Shown: positions 15,177-23,521 of the stretch, piece by piece | How positions within the stretch are numbered: position 1 is the first letter of the stretch | Layout of the letters: each line of letters starts with the position of its first letter | Source of the DNA: Vibrio gallaecicus | Lineage (GTDB): Bacteria; Pseudomonadota; Gammaproteobacteria; Enterobacterales; Vibrionaceae | Reading direction: 5' to 3' | Assembly (NCBI RefSeq): GCF_024347495.1 | Contig: NZ_AP025490.1 | Span: 2,356,001-2,420,000, forward strand | Length of the DNA stretch: 64,000 nt | Program-made: the position numbers and the translations under genes | The notes under the pieces: generated by a model | Databases searched by the model: none | Told to the model about the DNA's origin: nothing | What the model saw: the letters and a program-made list of their open reading frames with translations, nothing else

Positions 15177-16262
15177 TTAGATTTTTGGTGTTTCTGTTGT
15201 TACACCAAAGTTTTGACCACGGTGACGCAATAAGTGATCAAGCAATACAATTGCCAGCATCGCTTCTGCAATCGGCACAGCACGAATGCCAACACATGGG
15301 TCATGACGACCTTTAGTAATTAACTGCGTTGCTTCGCCATCTTTAGTAATGGTATCACCTGGAACGGTAATGCTTGATGTTGGTTTAAGCGCAATGCTTG
15401 CCACAATATCTTGTCCAGTAGAAATACCACCTAAAATTCCACCAGCATGATTACTTGAGAAACCTTCAGGAGTCAGTGGGTCACGATGCTCACTACCCTT
15501 TTGGTTTACTACATCAAAACCATCACCAATTTCGACACCTTTCACCGCGTTGATGCTCATTAACGCATGAGCAATATCCGCATCTAAACGATCAAAGATT
15601 GGTTCACCTAAGCCTACAGGGACTTTGGTCGCAACCACTTGGATTTTAGCGCCGATCGAGTTGCCTTCTTTGAGAAGGTCACGGATAAGCTGATCAAATT
15701 CAGGGACTTTATCTGCATCAGGGCAGAAGAACGCGTTGTTCTCAATCTCGTTCCAATCCACTTTCTCAATCGAGATATCACCCATTTGAGAAAGATAAGC
15801 TTGGATTTCAACGCCAAATTCTTGCTTCAAATACTTCTTAGCAATAGCACCAGCGGCAACACGCATGGCGGTTTCACGGGCAGAAGAACGGCCACCACCA
15901 CGGTAGTCACGCACACCATATTTTTGATGATAGGTGTAATCAGCATGACCTGGGCGGAATTTATCTTTTATTTCAGAATAGTCTTTAGAGCGCTGGTCAG
16001 TATTTTCAATTAACAGACCAATAGAAGTGCCTGTTGTTTGCCCTTCAAATACACCTGATAAGAATTTCACCTCATCAGCTTCGCGACGAGCAGTGGTATA
16101 ACGAGAAGTGCCTGGGCGACGACGATCCAAATCCTTCTGAAGATCCTCTTCCGTAATTTTTAATCCTGGTGGGCATCCATCTACGATACATCCTAGTGCG
16201 ATACCGTGACTTTCCCCGAATGTGGTCACGCGGAAATGTTGTCCGATACTGTTTCCTGCCAT
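15177..16262 (-). CDS. aroC: Chorismate synthase
   Basis: Last step of the shikimate pathway: EPSP to chorismate, using reduced FMN. 361 aa from the ATG at 16262 ([20 protein letters not shown]), which is preceded by AGAGGAAG; a frame to 16283 adds seven residues over this ribosome site and is unlikely. Signature segments [31 protein letters not shown] and [14 protein letters not shown] are present. In most gammaproteobacteria prmB lies immediately upstream; here the upstream gene is an unrelated lipoprotein, so the synteny is broken at about 16.3 kb. Confidence 0.97.
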   Translation of the reverse strand: MAGNSIGQHFRVTTFGESHGIALGCIVDGCPPGLKITEEDLQKDLDRRRPGTSRYTTARREADEVKFLSGVFEGQTTGTSIGLLIENTDQRSKDYSEIKDKFRPGHADYTYHQKYGVRDYRGGGRSSARETAMRVAAGAIAKKYLKQEFGVEIQAYLSQMGDISIEKVDWNEIENNAFFCPDADKVPEFDQLIRDLLKEGNSIGAKIQVVATKVPVGLGEPIFDRLDADIAHALMSINAVKGVEIGDGFDVVNQKGSEHRDPLTPEGFSSNHAGGILGGISTGQDIVASIALKPTSSITVPGDTITKDGEATQLITKGRHDPCVGIRAVPIAEAMLAIVLLDHLLRHRGQNFGVTTETPKI

Positions 16263-16414
16263 TACTTCCTCTAAATTAGCCATTATTCAAGAAATGGATA
16301 GAATCCTTCTATTTAACAGCTTTACTTGTCTATTCTTCGTAGATTCATAGTGGCTTTAATAACAAATGATGTAAACCCCAAAAAATACACAATTGACAGT
16401 TTATCGCCAAAATA

Positions 16415-16443
16415 AAAAAGGAAGCCCTTAGTTAGGCTTCCTT
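16415..16443 (-). terminator. Terminator after the lipoprotein gene
   Basis: On the minus strand GGAAGCC and GGCTTCC enclose an 8-nt loop and are followed by TTTTTTATT, 40 bases past the lipoprotein stop codon. Confidence 0.9.
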
Positions 16444-16482
16444 TCAATCTATAATCTACATATCAAGAATGATAAAAGTAAA

Positions 16483-18702
16483 TTAGTAATTCTCACCTTT
16501 CCATGTCATGTTGAACTTAATTTCTTCTAGATATTCAAGTTCAGAAAACTGCATAACACCGATAAAACTATACACATTTCCAACTTTTAAATTTTCATTA
16601 ATATCAAAGTCGATAGCCGCATAATTTACGCCATTTTCTTGATTATCGTAACACTCGAAGCCGCCGTCCCAGTCCCCACCTGAATATGAGTAGAAGCGCT
16701 CGCCTGACTCATCATAGCCACTTAAATAAAACTGACTGTAAAACTCTCTTAGGTCGTTACACGTAATGTCATGTCCTGGAGTATCAAAAAAGATATTCGC
16801 ATCATACTGGCCTTGATCACCTGATTGAGGTAGCCCCATCGACATAGAAACATACCCCAGTTCATACTGACCATCCGCAGCTCCGGGTAGATACATCGGG
16901 AAATCATTGTCACCATCGTGAGTATCAGATTCAAGGTTGATACGAGCTTCAGCTAAAGACTTATTACTATACCAAGCAAGTCTTTGATGCTCTTCGTCTT
17001 CTTCAATAAATGACATCAACACCATTTTTGTGCCTGCGCCCATTGCATCGGCATCTTCAACAATTTTAAGGTGTATAATCTCTGATAGGATGCCGTCTTC
17101 TTCATCTTCCCAGCTCATTGTAAGTTCAACGATATTACCTTTGATAACATAAGAGCTCTCACTCTCTAAAGTATCCGCTTCACCACATGATTGCAGGTTA
17201 TCTAAGCTGCGTTGATTAAAGTAAACTTTGCCATCACTCAAACGAATCGAATCACACCATACTCTGTCGACTTCATTAACACCGCTATCTGTACCATCAT
17301 CTGAACCCCACTCAAGGAAATGCCAAGTTTGGTTTTCTAATGGGTGACCGTCTACAGGTGGAGTACCCGATTCATCGATAAGTGGGAAGCTTAAGGTGGT
17401 TGTAACCGATTCAAGATCGTTACCGTCATTGGCAATAACGGTTAGTGTTTCTTCACCGGCCGCTGCTGCTCTTGGTATAGCACCACTGAAAGTTACCTTA
17501 CCTTCTGGGCTTACCAATGCATCAAAACCAGTGCGAGTCGCTGTTGAAAGCGTCGTTTCAACTTCATAGCTCAATACATCGCCATCAGCATCTGTAAATA
17601 ATGCGCTCACATCTAAACTTTGGCTCAGCGTTTCACCTTCGGTTATCGCCCAGCTATTCATTTCCGCTTGAAGTGCCGCTTTAACCGCTTCATCGACAAC
17701 AGGTAATTGATTATCGCCTTCTACTAACACTTTCATTTCTAATGGGTATGAGCGTGCATTATGAGAATCGGTTGCGAAAATATGGTAAACGTACTCACCT
17801 TCAGTTCCAAACTCTCCACTGATAACTCCAGAATTACTATCAATCGAAAGATTATTATTACCTTCGTCACCGATGTAACTTAGGCTGAATGTCATTACAT
17901 GATCTTCTGCATCTTCAAATTTTTCAGAAACATCAATCGGTACCCAAGAGTCTTCTGGATCGAGCTCGATGAGATCGATAGAACCTACAACTTTAGGTCG
18001 GGTGTTTGGGGTAACAATGATGTCACCACCGTTAGCTGGAATATCAACAATTGGAGAATAATCATCGAGTGTTTGGGTATCATCTTCGATGATTTTTTGC
18101 GTAGCTTCAGCAAGCACAGCAGCAAGCTTCAACTGATTATCAATTGATTCATCGGAATAATCGACGAGCACTTCGCCAATTAGGTTCAACGCTTCAGCTT
18201 GCTCTGACGAGTCAATAATATAATCACCAAAGATCAAGCTTTCAGATACCTCTAAACCTGAGCTCTCTGTTATCGATGCAACCACTTCCGCTTCTGCATC
18301 TTCAACCGTTAATGTTTCATCGTCCGCCATAAGCATTTTAACCATATTGGTCATTGGGTTAACAATAGGTCCCGACCCCATGCTCGCTAACGTGAAGTTA
18401 TGTTGAACGAGACCACGATTACTATCAATTGTTTGACCTGCAACGGCGTCAACACACACTACAGCACCTTGATGCTCAACTGGAACGTTTACCTTCCCAT
18501 CAATATCTGTTTGGCTACTCGCTCCTGTTAAAGCTGTATCACAAATACCATCTTGGGTCGTATCAACTGAAACATTCGCTTTAATCAAATACCCATCAAT
18601 AGCGGTGATTGAAAACGTACTTGCGCCTCCGGAGCTGCTATCAGAACCACACCCCACAAGAACCATTGCAATTGACGTTGCCAGTAAACCTTTCTTTTTC
18701 AT
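16483..18702 (-). CDS. Large surface/periplasmic lipoprotein with cadherin-like repeats
   Basis: 739 aa. A lipoprotein signal peptide ends at the lipobox LVGC (Cys18) followed by a Gly/Ser linker (GSDSSSGGAS). Region about 30–230 resembles an N-terminal domain common in marine gammaproteobacterial lipoproteins (AIDGYLIKANVSVDT, IVNPMTNMV). Region about 235–450 has two cadherin/Ig-like units with YHIFATDSHNARSYPLEM and DADGDVLSYEV calcium-binding-like signatures. The C-terminal 280 residues I do not recognise. Function unknown. It lies 181 bases downstream of the sigma factor gene in the same direction and has its own terminator, so it may be a target of that sigma factor. Its leader carries an anti-SD repeat. 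Very acidic. Confidence 0.8.
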   Translation of the reverse strand: MKKKGLLATSIAMVLVGCGSDSSSGGASTFSITAIDGYLIKANVSVDTTQDGICDTALTGASSQTDIDGKVNVPVEHQGAVVCVDAVAGQTIDSNRGLVQHNFTLASMGSGPIVNPMTNMVKMLMADDETLTVEDAEAEVVASITESSGLEVSESLIFGDYIIDSSEQAEALNLIGEVLVDYSDESIDNQLKLAAVLAEATQKIIEDDTQTLDDYSPIVDIPANGGDIIVTPNTRPKVVGSIDLIELDPEDSWVPIDVSEKFEDAEDHVMTFSLSYIGDEGNNNLSIDSNSGVISGEFGTEGEYVYHIFATDSHNARSYPLEMKVLVEGDNQLPVVDEAVKAALQAEMNSWAITEGETLSQSLDVSALFTDADGDVLSYEVETTLSTATRTGFDALVSPEGKVTFSGAIPRAAAAGEETLTVIANDGNDLESVTTTLSFPLIDESGTPPVDGHPLENQTWHFLEWGSDDGTDSGVNEVDRVWCDSIRLSDGKVYFNQRSLDNLQSCGEADTLESESSYVIKGNIVELTMSWEDEEDGILSEIIHLKIVEDADAMGAGTKMVLMSFIEEDEEHQRLAWYSNKSLAEARINLESDTHDGDNDFPMYLPGAADGQYELGYVSMSMGLPQSGDQGQYDANIFFDTPGHDITCNDLREFYSQFYLSGYDESGERFYSYSGGDWDGGFECYDNQENGVNYAAIDFDINENLKVGNVYSFIGVMQFSELEYLEEIKFNMTWKGENY

Positions 18703-18705
18703 TGT

Positions 18706-18813
18706 TATTCCCTGTTAAGCCTAAGAAGAAAAAATAAGCATCGTCTGATGATTTATTTTTGTTTAGCTGTATTTTCAAGGAAGACGTGTACTTAGAACAA
18801 GACACAGGGAATA
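18706..18813 (-). promoter_or_regulatory. Inverted repeat able to mask the lipoprotein gene's Shine-Dalgarno
   Basis: In the mRNA, TATTCCCTGT (complement of 18804–18813) is perfectly complementary to ACAGGGAATA (complement of 18706–18715), which contains the ribosome site just before the ATG at 18702. The arms are 88 nt apart; a small CATC/GATG stem-loop lies within the interval. The arrangement could form a translational switch. Confidence 0.5.
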
Positions 18814-18883
18814 GTAAAAAACACGTAATATTTTTTATTAAGATTCTGTTTATTTTGGCGTTGATCACTTACAACTAACATCA

Positions 18884-19519
18884 TCAGGCGCTCAAGCGAG
18901 TATGAAGCCAGCTCTTTGCAAATTTAATGTCTTTCTCTACCAAGCTAGAGCTGCATTCCAATAATTCACTAATCTCAGAGTGCTTAAGTCCAATATAATA
19001 TTTTAGTTTGAGAACATTGGACTGCCGCGGGTATCTCTCGCTAAAAATAGTTAAAGACTGTTCCAGTATTGCTCTTTTTTCTAAAGGAAGTTGGTCAATA
19101 AATAAGGTGCTATCACACAAACAATTACCGGAAGCACTGTTACCGGCACTACTATTAGTCTCTTTTTTTCGCTTATTTGCTCTTAATGCCCAAGAACGAT
19201 TGATCAAAATATGCTGCATCGCTTTGGCAGCCATTAAGTAAAACTCTCGTGACCGGCTCACTTGCAACCGATCTATCGATGATAACTTAAGGTAGCTTTC
19301 ATGAATGAGCTCAGTAGTCGAACTGCCATCATCACATAGTTCATGTTGGGCTTCCTGGTGTATTTGCACACACCTAGAGCGCTTTGCTTTAGCTAACTTT
19401 TTCAGCCTAAAATAAGCAAATCGATACAATTTAGCTTCTGAAGATTTACAACCAACCTGCCACCCTTCAATTAATTGGGTCAGTTTATTTTCATCTTTTT
19501 GTACAACACTATGTTCCAT
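18884..19519 (-). CDS. ECF sigma factor, kinase-associated type (EcfP-like)
   Basis: 211 aa from the ATG at 19519, preceded by AAGAAG; a TTG at 19543 overlapping the kinase stop is the alternative. Region sigma-2 spans about 20–125 and sigma-4 about 145–210, with the helix-turn-helix at GLKHSEISELLECSSSLVE. In most ECF factors region 2.2 has an acidic DAED motif that docks on RNA polymerase; here the aligned stretch is GSSTTELIHESYLKL with Thr68/Thr69. Vibrio parahaemolyticus EcfP shows this feature and is switched on when the kinase PknT phosphorylates a threonine there. No anti-sigma gene is adjacent. The gene follows the kinase by 20 bases. Family call is firm, EcfP equivalence is inferred. 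Confidence 0.85.
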   Translation of the reverse strand: MEHSVVQKDENKLTQLIEGWQVGCKSSEAKLYRFAYFRLKKLAKAKRSRCVQIHQEAQHELCDDGSSTTELIHESYLKLSSIDRLQVSRSREFYLMAAKAMQHILINRSWALRANKRKKETNSSAGNSASGNCLCDSTLFIDQLPLEKRAILEQSLTIFSERYPRQSNVLKLKYYIGLKHSEISELLECSSSLVEKDIKFAKSWLHTRLSA

Positions 19520-19539
19520 GCTATTACTTCTTAAAATGT

Positions 19540-21012
19540 TCAAACTACAGAAAAAGACCTACGAGTTGTACTTACCTCAAACTCAAGATCATACTCATGG
19601 CTTTGATGTTCTTTATTTAGAATTAAACTTTGAAAAGGGTGAAGTTTTTCTTCACTCAAATCCTCGTAATCAATATCGCTAATATTCACTTCAAAATATC
19701 GATTAGTCTCAAACGATTCTGTCATTCTAAAGTGAGGGTTAAAGTACGAATCCCAAAGTTGCTTATCACCAACTCCCTCCCTATGTTGTACATCCATATG
19801 AGAACTTTTTACTGGTTTATTTACATTCCTTTCTGCAAAGCGGTTATTCATTGGATAATTAAGAGCAGTAAGTTCATTCACAATCGAATCTAACTGGCTT
19901 TTTTTTGTTTGTAGGCTTTGGTAGGCGCTGATGTAAATCGACATGGCAGATATAAGACTCAGAGAGCAGGCTATTGCAACTGCCACTTTTACTGGGTGTC
20001 GTTGGATGATACTCAGCGCGACATGAGTTTTACTCTGTGTATGACAAGTAAGAGGGAAACGTGAGCGTACATTTTCGACATCTTTACGAAGTGCACCCAC
20101 GGTTGAGTACCTTAAATGAATTTGATCATTCGAAGCATAATGAATAACCTCTTCAAGTTGTTTAGATCGCCCATTGCATGAAAACATCAAGTCTAAAATC
20201 TGCCCTAGAGCATAGACATCCGCCATTGTATTAATAGGCTTGCCCTTTATTTGCTCTGGACTCGCAAAATCAGAACTGGCAGCACGAACCACAAAATCGC
20301 TGGAGTTTTCCGCAAATAAGCCAGACAGAGCTTCATTCTGTTGGGTTAGGTTAAAATCTATTAACTTAGGCTTACCCTGAGCATCAATCAAGATGTTATC
20401 CGGCTTCAGATCTGCATGTAATATCTCAAAAGAATGTGCATGCTCTATCGCCAGACATATATCGCAAAACAACGTCAGTTTATCCATGTTCTTTAAGCTG
20501 GACTTATTGAGGTATTCAGATAAGGCAACGCCTTCAATATGCTCCATGACAATATAGACAGTGCCTTCATGTATCCCAGCATCATAAACTTTTGCAATAA
20601 ATGGGTGGTTCAAGCTCGCCAACATTTGAGCTTCTCGAAAAAGTAATGAACTGCCGAATAGCTGAACAATTTCTTGCTTAAAAAACTTAATAGCAAAATT
20701 TTGTTCAAACACAGGGTCATTTCGAGAACAAAAATACACAACTCCAAATCCGCCTCGCCCTAACTCTTGTTCTACTCGATACCGATCAACCACTTCATTT
20801 TCGAAACATAGAGCTACGTTAGATGTTGATGATAAATGTTCATCAATAAGGGTCGTTAAAGGATAGCTAGGAGGGGAAGACAATAAAGCTTCTACACGAG
20901 AGACGAGTTCCGGCATTGTGCGGTCGATATCTGCAAGAATGGCATTTTGTTCATCCATATCACAGTCAATCAAACGATAAAACAATTCAGTGCTGCTTAC
21001 ATTATTAGTCAT
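19540..21012 (-). CDS. Membrane Ser/Thr protein kinase, PknT-like
   Basis: 490 aa from the ATG at 21012 (a TTG at 21036 is the longer option). N-terminal about 75 residues with an STELFYRLIDCD helix, then a Hanks-type kinase: glycine loop GRGGFG at 85–90, ATP lysine Lys109 in FAIKF, catalytic loop HADLKPDN at 199–206, metal site DFN at 219–221 instead of DFG, and ASPEQ as the APE-like motif at 250–254. One membrane segment about 343–364 follows, then about 125 residues outside the membrane that could sense a signal. HAD in place of HRD is seen in other sigma-linked bacterial kinases. It precedes the sigma factor gene; by analogy with PknT–EcfP it probably phosphorylates it. Signal unknown (polymyxins in V. 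parahaemolyticus). Confidence 0.87.
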   Translation of the reverse strand: MTNNVSSTELFYRLIDCDMDEQNAILADIDRTMPELVSRVEALLSSPPSYPLTTLIDEHLSSTSNVALCFENEVVDRYRVEQELGRGGFGVVYFCSRNDPVFEQNFAIKFFKQEIVQLFGSSLLFREAQMLASLNHPFIAKVYDAGIHEGTVYIVMEHIEGVALSEYLNKSSLKNMDKLTLFCDICLAIEHAHSFEILHADLKPDNILIDAQGKPKLIDFNLTQQNEALSGLFAENSSDFVVRAASSDFASPEQIKGKPINTMADVYALGQILDLMFSCNGRSKQLEEVIHYASNDQIHLRYSTVGALRKDVENVRSRFPLTCHTQSKTHVALSIIQRHPVKVAVAIACSLSLISAMSIYISAYQSLQTKKSQLDSIVNELTALNYPMNNRFAERNVNKPVKSSHMDVQHREGVGDKQLWDSYFNPHFRMTESFETNRYFEVNISDIDYEDLSEEKLHPFQSLILNKEHQSHEYDLEFEVSTTRRSFSVV

Positions 21013-21062
21013 TGAATTTAAATGGTTATGACGCAATTTATTTTATACATCAAGGAGTAACC

Positions 21063-21173
21063 ATGATAAATAAAATAGAAACATTTGGACACACTAGGTA
21101 TCAAATAAGCACACTTATAGCATGGTTATATAACCCAGCATTAACCGTTAAAGAATGCCATGCAAGCAATTAA
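21063..21173 (+). CDS. Possible small protein of 36 aa
   Basis: ATG at 21063 preceded by AAGGAG with a 5-base spacer, which is the best ribosome site in this region. The frame reads MINKIETFGHTRYQISTLIA and ends at TAA 21171–21173. A possible -10 (TTATAC) lies upstream at about 21043. It is divergent from the kinase gene. No similarity recognised; could be chance. Confidence 0.35.
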   Translation: MINKIETFGHTRYQISTLIAWLYNPALTVKECHASN

Positions 21174-21223
21174 GCAACACCATGCGTATCAACTATTTCT
21201 GAGTAGCATTTACGACCGTATAT

Positions 21224-22990
21224 CTACACCAACCCTTTGATTTTATGACGGGGGAAAATATACGCGCAAGCGAGCTTTATAGATGTCCATCCGTGTTTCT
21301 GACTTCCACTGAATTTCACTCTTAGCCTGATCTTTTCGTCGCCACCAGCCCAAGACAGCGTATTCTGTATCAAAGATGGATTTTCTGGAAAAACTTCAAC
21401 TTGAGGTATGGGTGCACCGTGTTCCAAAACTGCATATTTATTATCTACATAATAAACAATCACTACGAGCGCTTTGCCTAGCAGCGACTCCGTTCCTTTG
21501 ATGAGTTGCTCTTGTTGGTCACTAAAAGCTTGAGCTAATTGCCTACCAATATTTTTTGAAATTGCCTCTAAAGCCCCTCGATGATCAACATCATCACTTG
21601 CAAATTTATCTCTTACGTCACCCAACACCGCATTAAGCTCATCTTGTGCTAATCCAAAATAAGTGGGACCGAGTATTTGCCCAATGCCTGGATTCTTACA
21701 GTTAATTTCATTAGAAGCTTTGGCTATCGCTTTGAGGGAAATAGGCTCAGACACATACTTATTATCGACTTTTAAAATTAATTCGATATCGGCAGTATCA
21801 AGACGGTTATCTAAGTAAGCGTCTGGGACAAGCTCTATCGAATCCATCGTATATTCACCATGCTTTCTTTTTAGAAATGCCATTAACCCATCTACCGCAC
21901 CAACCGTGGTTTTGGTGATGCACTCACATTCGTTTTCAGTGATATTTGGGGAGTACTTTTTGAACATATCGACGAAGTTATTTTCATCAAGCTGCCGAAC
22001 ACTTGAGTTAACTTTCAGTATCTGTGAGTAAAAAATGGCTTCAGAACATTTACCAATCGCATTAGGGTTCGCTTGACTTCCTGCGGGCTTAAATCCCCCT
22101 GAAAGTGCTTCGTTAAACCGACTTAAAGCACGGAGGTTTCCTTTCACTATGGTTTGATCAGCTTTAGGCTTCGAATAACTCGTTGCCAGCTTTATCGAGG
22201 ATACAGGGCTACTTTCGAACTTAAACCTAAGCAAGAGAGTGATATCGTCAGAAGTTATGCCCACGCTGTTCATTCCAACTTTAGAGATACTGACGTTTTT
22301 AGTCTCATGAACGTCCACTCGAAACTCATCAACACCTTTAAGTACATCACCGTCATAACGCGTAATCACGTTGAAGGAACTTGTCATAAATAAAGCATTG
22401 AAAGCCTGTTCAATAGCACCACTTGCTTGGTTATATTCTTTGATGAATAAGCCAAAACACTTTTCTCGAAGTTCATATAAAAACTTCGACCGAAACGCTT
22501 CGACTTCAGGAACAAACTTCGGACATACCTTTTTTAATTCATCTTTTAGCTCACGCTCTGTTGCATCTTTTTTAAAATTATCACTAAAAACGGCAGTCGT
22601 CTCAGACAAGAAATCTCGATAAGCACTTTCAAAGTAGGAATTGAATTCATCTTGCAAGTTAGGTGAATTAAAGTATTTTTCAATAAAACTTTTAGCCCCT
22701 AAGTTTTTGGGTTGTATCGTTTGTTTGTTCTTAATTTTGTACAAATTAACGCATACGGTTTCACCATCATTTTTACGTAATGTAAGATCAGGTGCTGTGT
22801 TTGAATTCTCCGCTTCAAACTTATTCGTCACTTCCACAATGTCACTATGCTTTTCTATGATAAAACGCGCGGTAGCAGAAGCTATTCCGTCAAATTCAGG
22901 TAACACTTTGCTATCTAAGTAGCTTCTTATTTGTGAGGTAACAGCCTGAACGTGGAGATCTCCACTTTTCCTTGGATTTGAACTTTGCAT
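21224..22990 (-). CDS. Unrecognised protein with two similar halves, possible PD-(D/E)XK-like fold
   Basis: 588 aa from the ATG at 22990 (a GTG at 23002 is also in frame). I do not recognise the family. The protein appears duplicated: about 205–276 aligns with about 508–580, with LRFKFESS…SSIKLATSY matching LRVKFSGS…TSIKLACAY and ITRYDGD matching IVYYVDN. Each half also has an upstream strand–turn–strand segment, APDLTLRKNDGETVCVNLYK (about 66–85) and ADIELILKVDNKY…ISLK (about 400–420), that recalls the PD-(D/E)XK nuclease core; the second is followed by KNPG (432–435), as in some restriction enzymes. No signal peptide, no membrane segment, no methylase neighbour. It is monocistronic and lies beside tRNA-Arg. 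Nuclease function is a hypothesis only. Confidence 0.7.
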   Translation of the reverse strand: MQSSNPRKSGDLHVQAVTSQIRSYLDSKVLPEFDGIASATARFIIEKHSDIVEVTNKFEAENSNTAPDLTLRKNDGETVCVNLYKIKNKQTIQPKNLGAKSFIEKYFNSPNLQDEFNSYFESAYRDFLSETTAVFSDNFKKDATERELKDELKKVCPKFVPEVEAFRSKFLYELREKCFGLFIKEYNQASGAIEQAFNALFMTSSFNVITRYDGDVLKGVDEFRVDVHETKNVSISKVGMNSVGITSDDITLLLRFKFESSPVSSIKLATSYSKPKADQTIVKGNLRALSRFNEALSGGFKPAGSQANPNAIGKCSEAIFYSQILKVNSSVRQLDENNFVDMFKKYSPNITENECECITKTTVGAVDGLMAFLKRKHGEYTMDSIELVPDAYLDNRLDTADIELILKVDNKYVSEPISLKAIAKASNEINCKNPGIGQILGPTYFGLAQDELNAVLGDVRDKFASDDVDHRGALEAISKNIGRQLAQAFSDQQEQLIKGTESLLGKALVVIVYYVDNKYAVLEHGAPIPQVEVFPENPSLIQNTLSWAGGDEKIRLRVKFSGSQKHGWTSIKLACAYIFPRHKIKGLV

Positions 22991-23077
22991 AAATGTTTTC
23001 ACTGTGAAAATTCAGTTTGCGTTAATTTCTCCCCTACAGGTAGGAGTGAACGCATAAACTGAAACTAAGAAGTTTGA

Positions 23078-23098
23078 GGCTACTAATTTAAAGTAGCC
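23078..23098. other. Perfect 7-bp inverted repeat upstream of the unknown gene
   Basis: GGCTACT and AGTAGCC separated by 7 bases, about 90 bases upstream of the start at 22990. It could be an operator or a weak hairpin; no T run follows. I see no other feature in the interval 23003–23271. Confidence 0.35.
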
Positions 23099-23271
23099 AA
23101 ATAGAATTTCATAGTAGTGGAATCAATAAATAGTCATCATGTCTTGTTTATATCGCTGATTAAAAAAGCATGCTGAGAGTGAGTGATTCACTCGTTTAAA
23201 GACATAAGAATCTAACTATGTGGGTATGTAAGAAAACAATTGAGTCAGATAAACATTATCGCCCAAACGCA

Positions 23272-23304
23272 AAAAACCCGACAACTCATTGAGTTATCGG
23301 GTTT
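23272..23304 (-). terminator. Terminator of the tRNA-Arg gene
   Basis: Minus strand AAACCCGATAACTC pairs with GAGTTGTCGGGTTT and is followed by a T run, ten bases past the tRNA 3' end. Confidence 0.92.
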
Positions 23305-23313
23305 CTTAAATAA

Positions 23314-23390
23314 TGGCACGCCCTGAAGGATTCGAACCTTCGACCACCTCCTTAGAAGGGAGGTGCTCTATCCAGCTGAGCTAAGGGCGC
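23314..23390 (-). tRNA. tRNA-Arg (anticodon UCU)
   Basis: 77 bases including an encoded CCA. Acceptor GCGCCCT pairs with AGGGCGT; the D arm has AGCTCAGCTGGATAGAGC; the anticodon stem CCTCC/GGAGG encloses CTTCTAA, anticodon TCT (complement of 23354–23356); the T arm has GGTTCGAATCC. It reads AGA/AGG codons. It lies next to folD, as argU does in E. coli, where it is a prophage attachment site (DLP12). No prophage or integrase is present here. Confidence 0.97.
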
Positions 23391-23505
23391 GCTGCAGGAA
23401 AAGATTATACGAGATAGATTCTGTAAATCAACGGGTTTATGTAACATTCTGATCTAAGTGGGTAAAAAAAAGTCACTTACGTTATAAGTGAAGAAAAATA
23501 GACCA

Positions 23506-23521
23506 ATGCAAACGTTTGCTT
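23506..23521. promoter_or_regulatory. PurR-type operator upstream of folD
   Basis: ATGCAAACGTTTGCTT is nearly identical to the PurR consensus ACGCAAACGTTTGCGT, with a perfect GCAAACGTTTGC core. It lies 80 bases before the folD start. A second, weaker site (CAAAAACGTTTTCTGA, 23531–23546) follows. Confidence 0.7.

Noticed and set aside
16263..16482. Remnant attachment site matching the tRNA-Arg 3' end
   Set aside because: Only GAATCCTTC (9 bases) matches and it is in the opposite orientation; no integrase or other phage gene lies between it and the tRNA.
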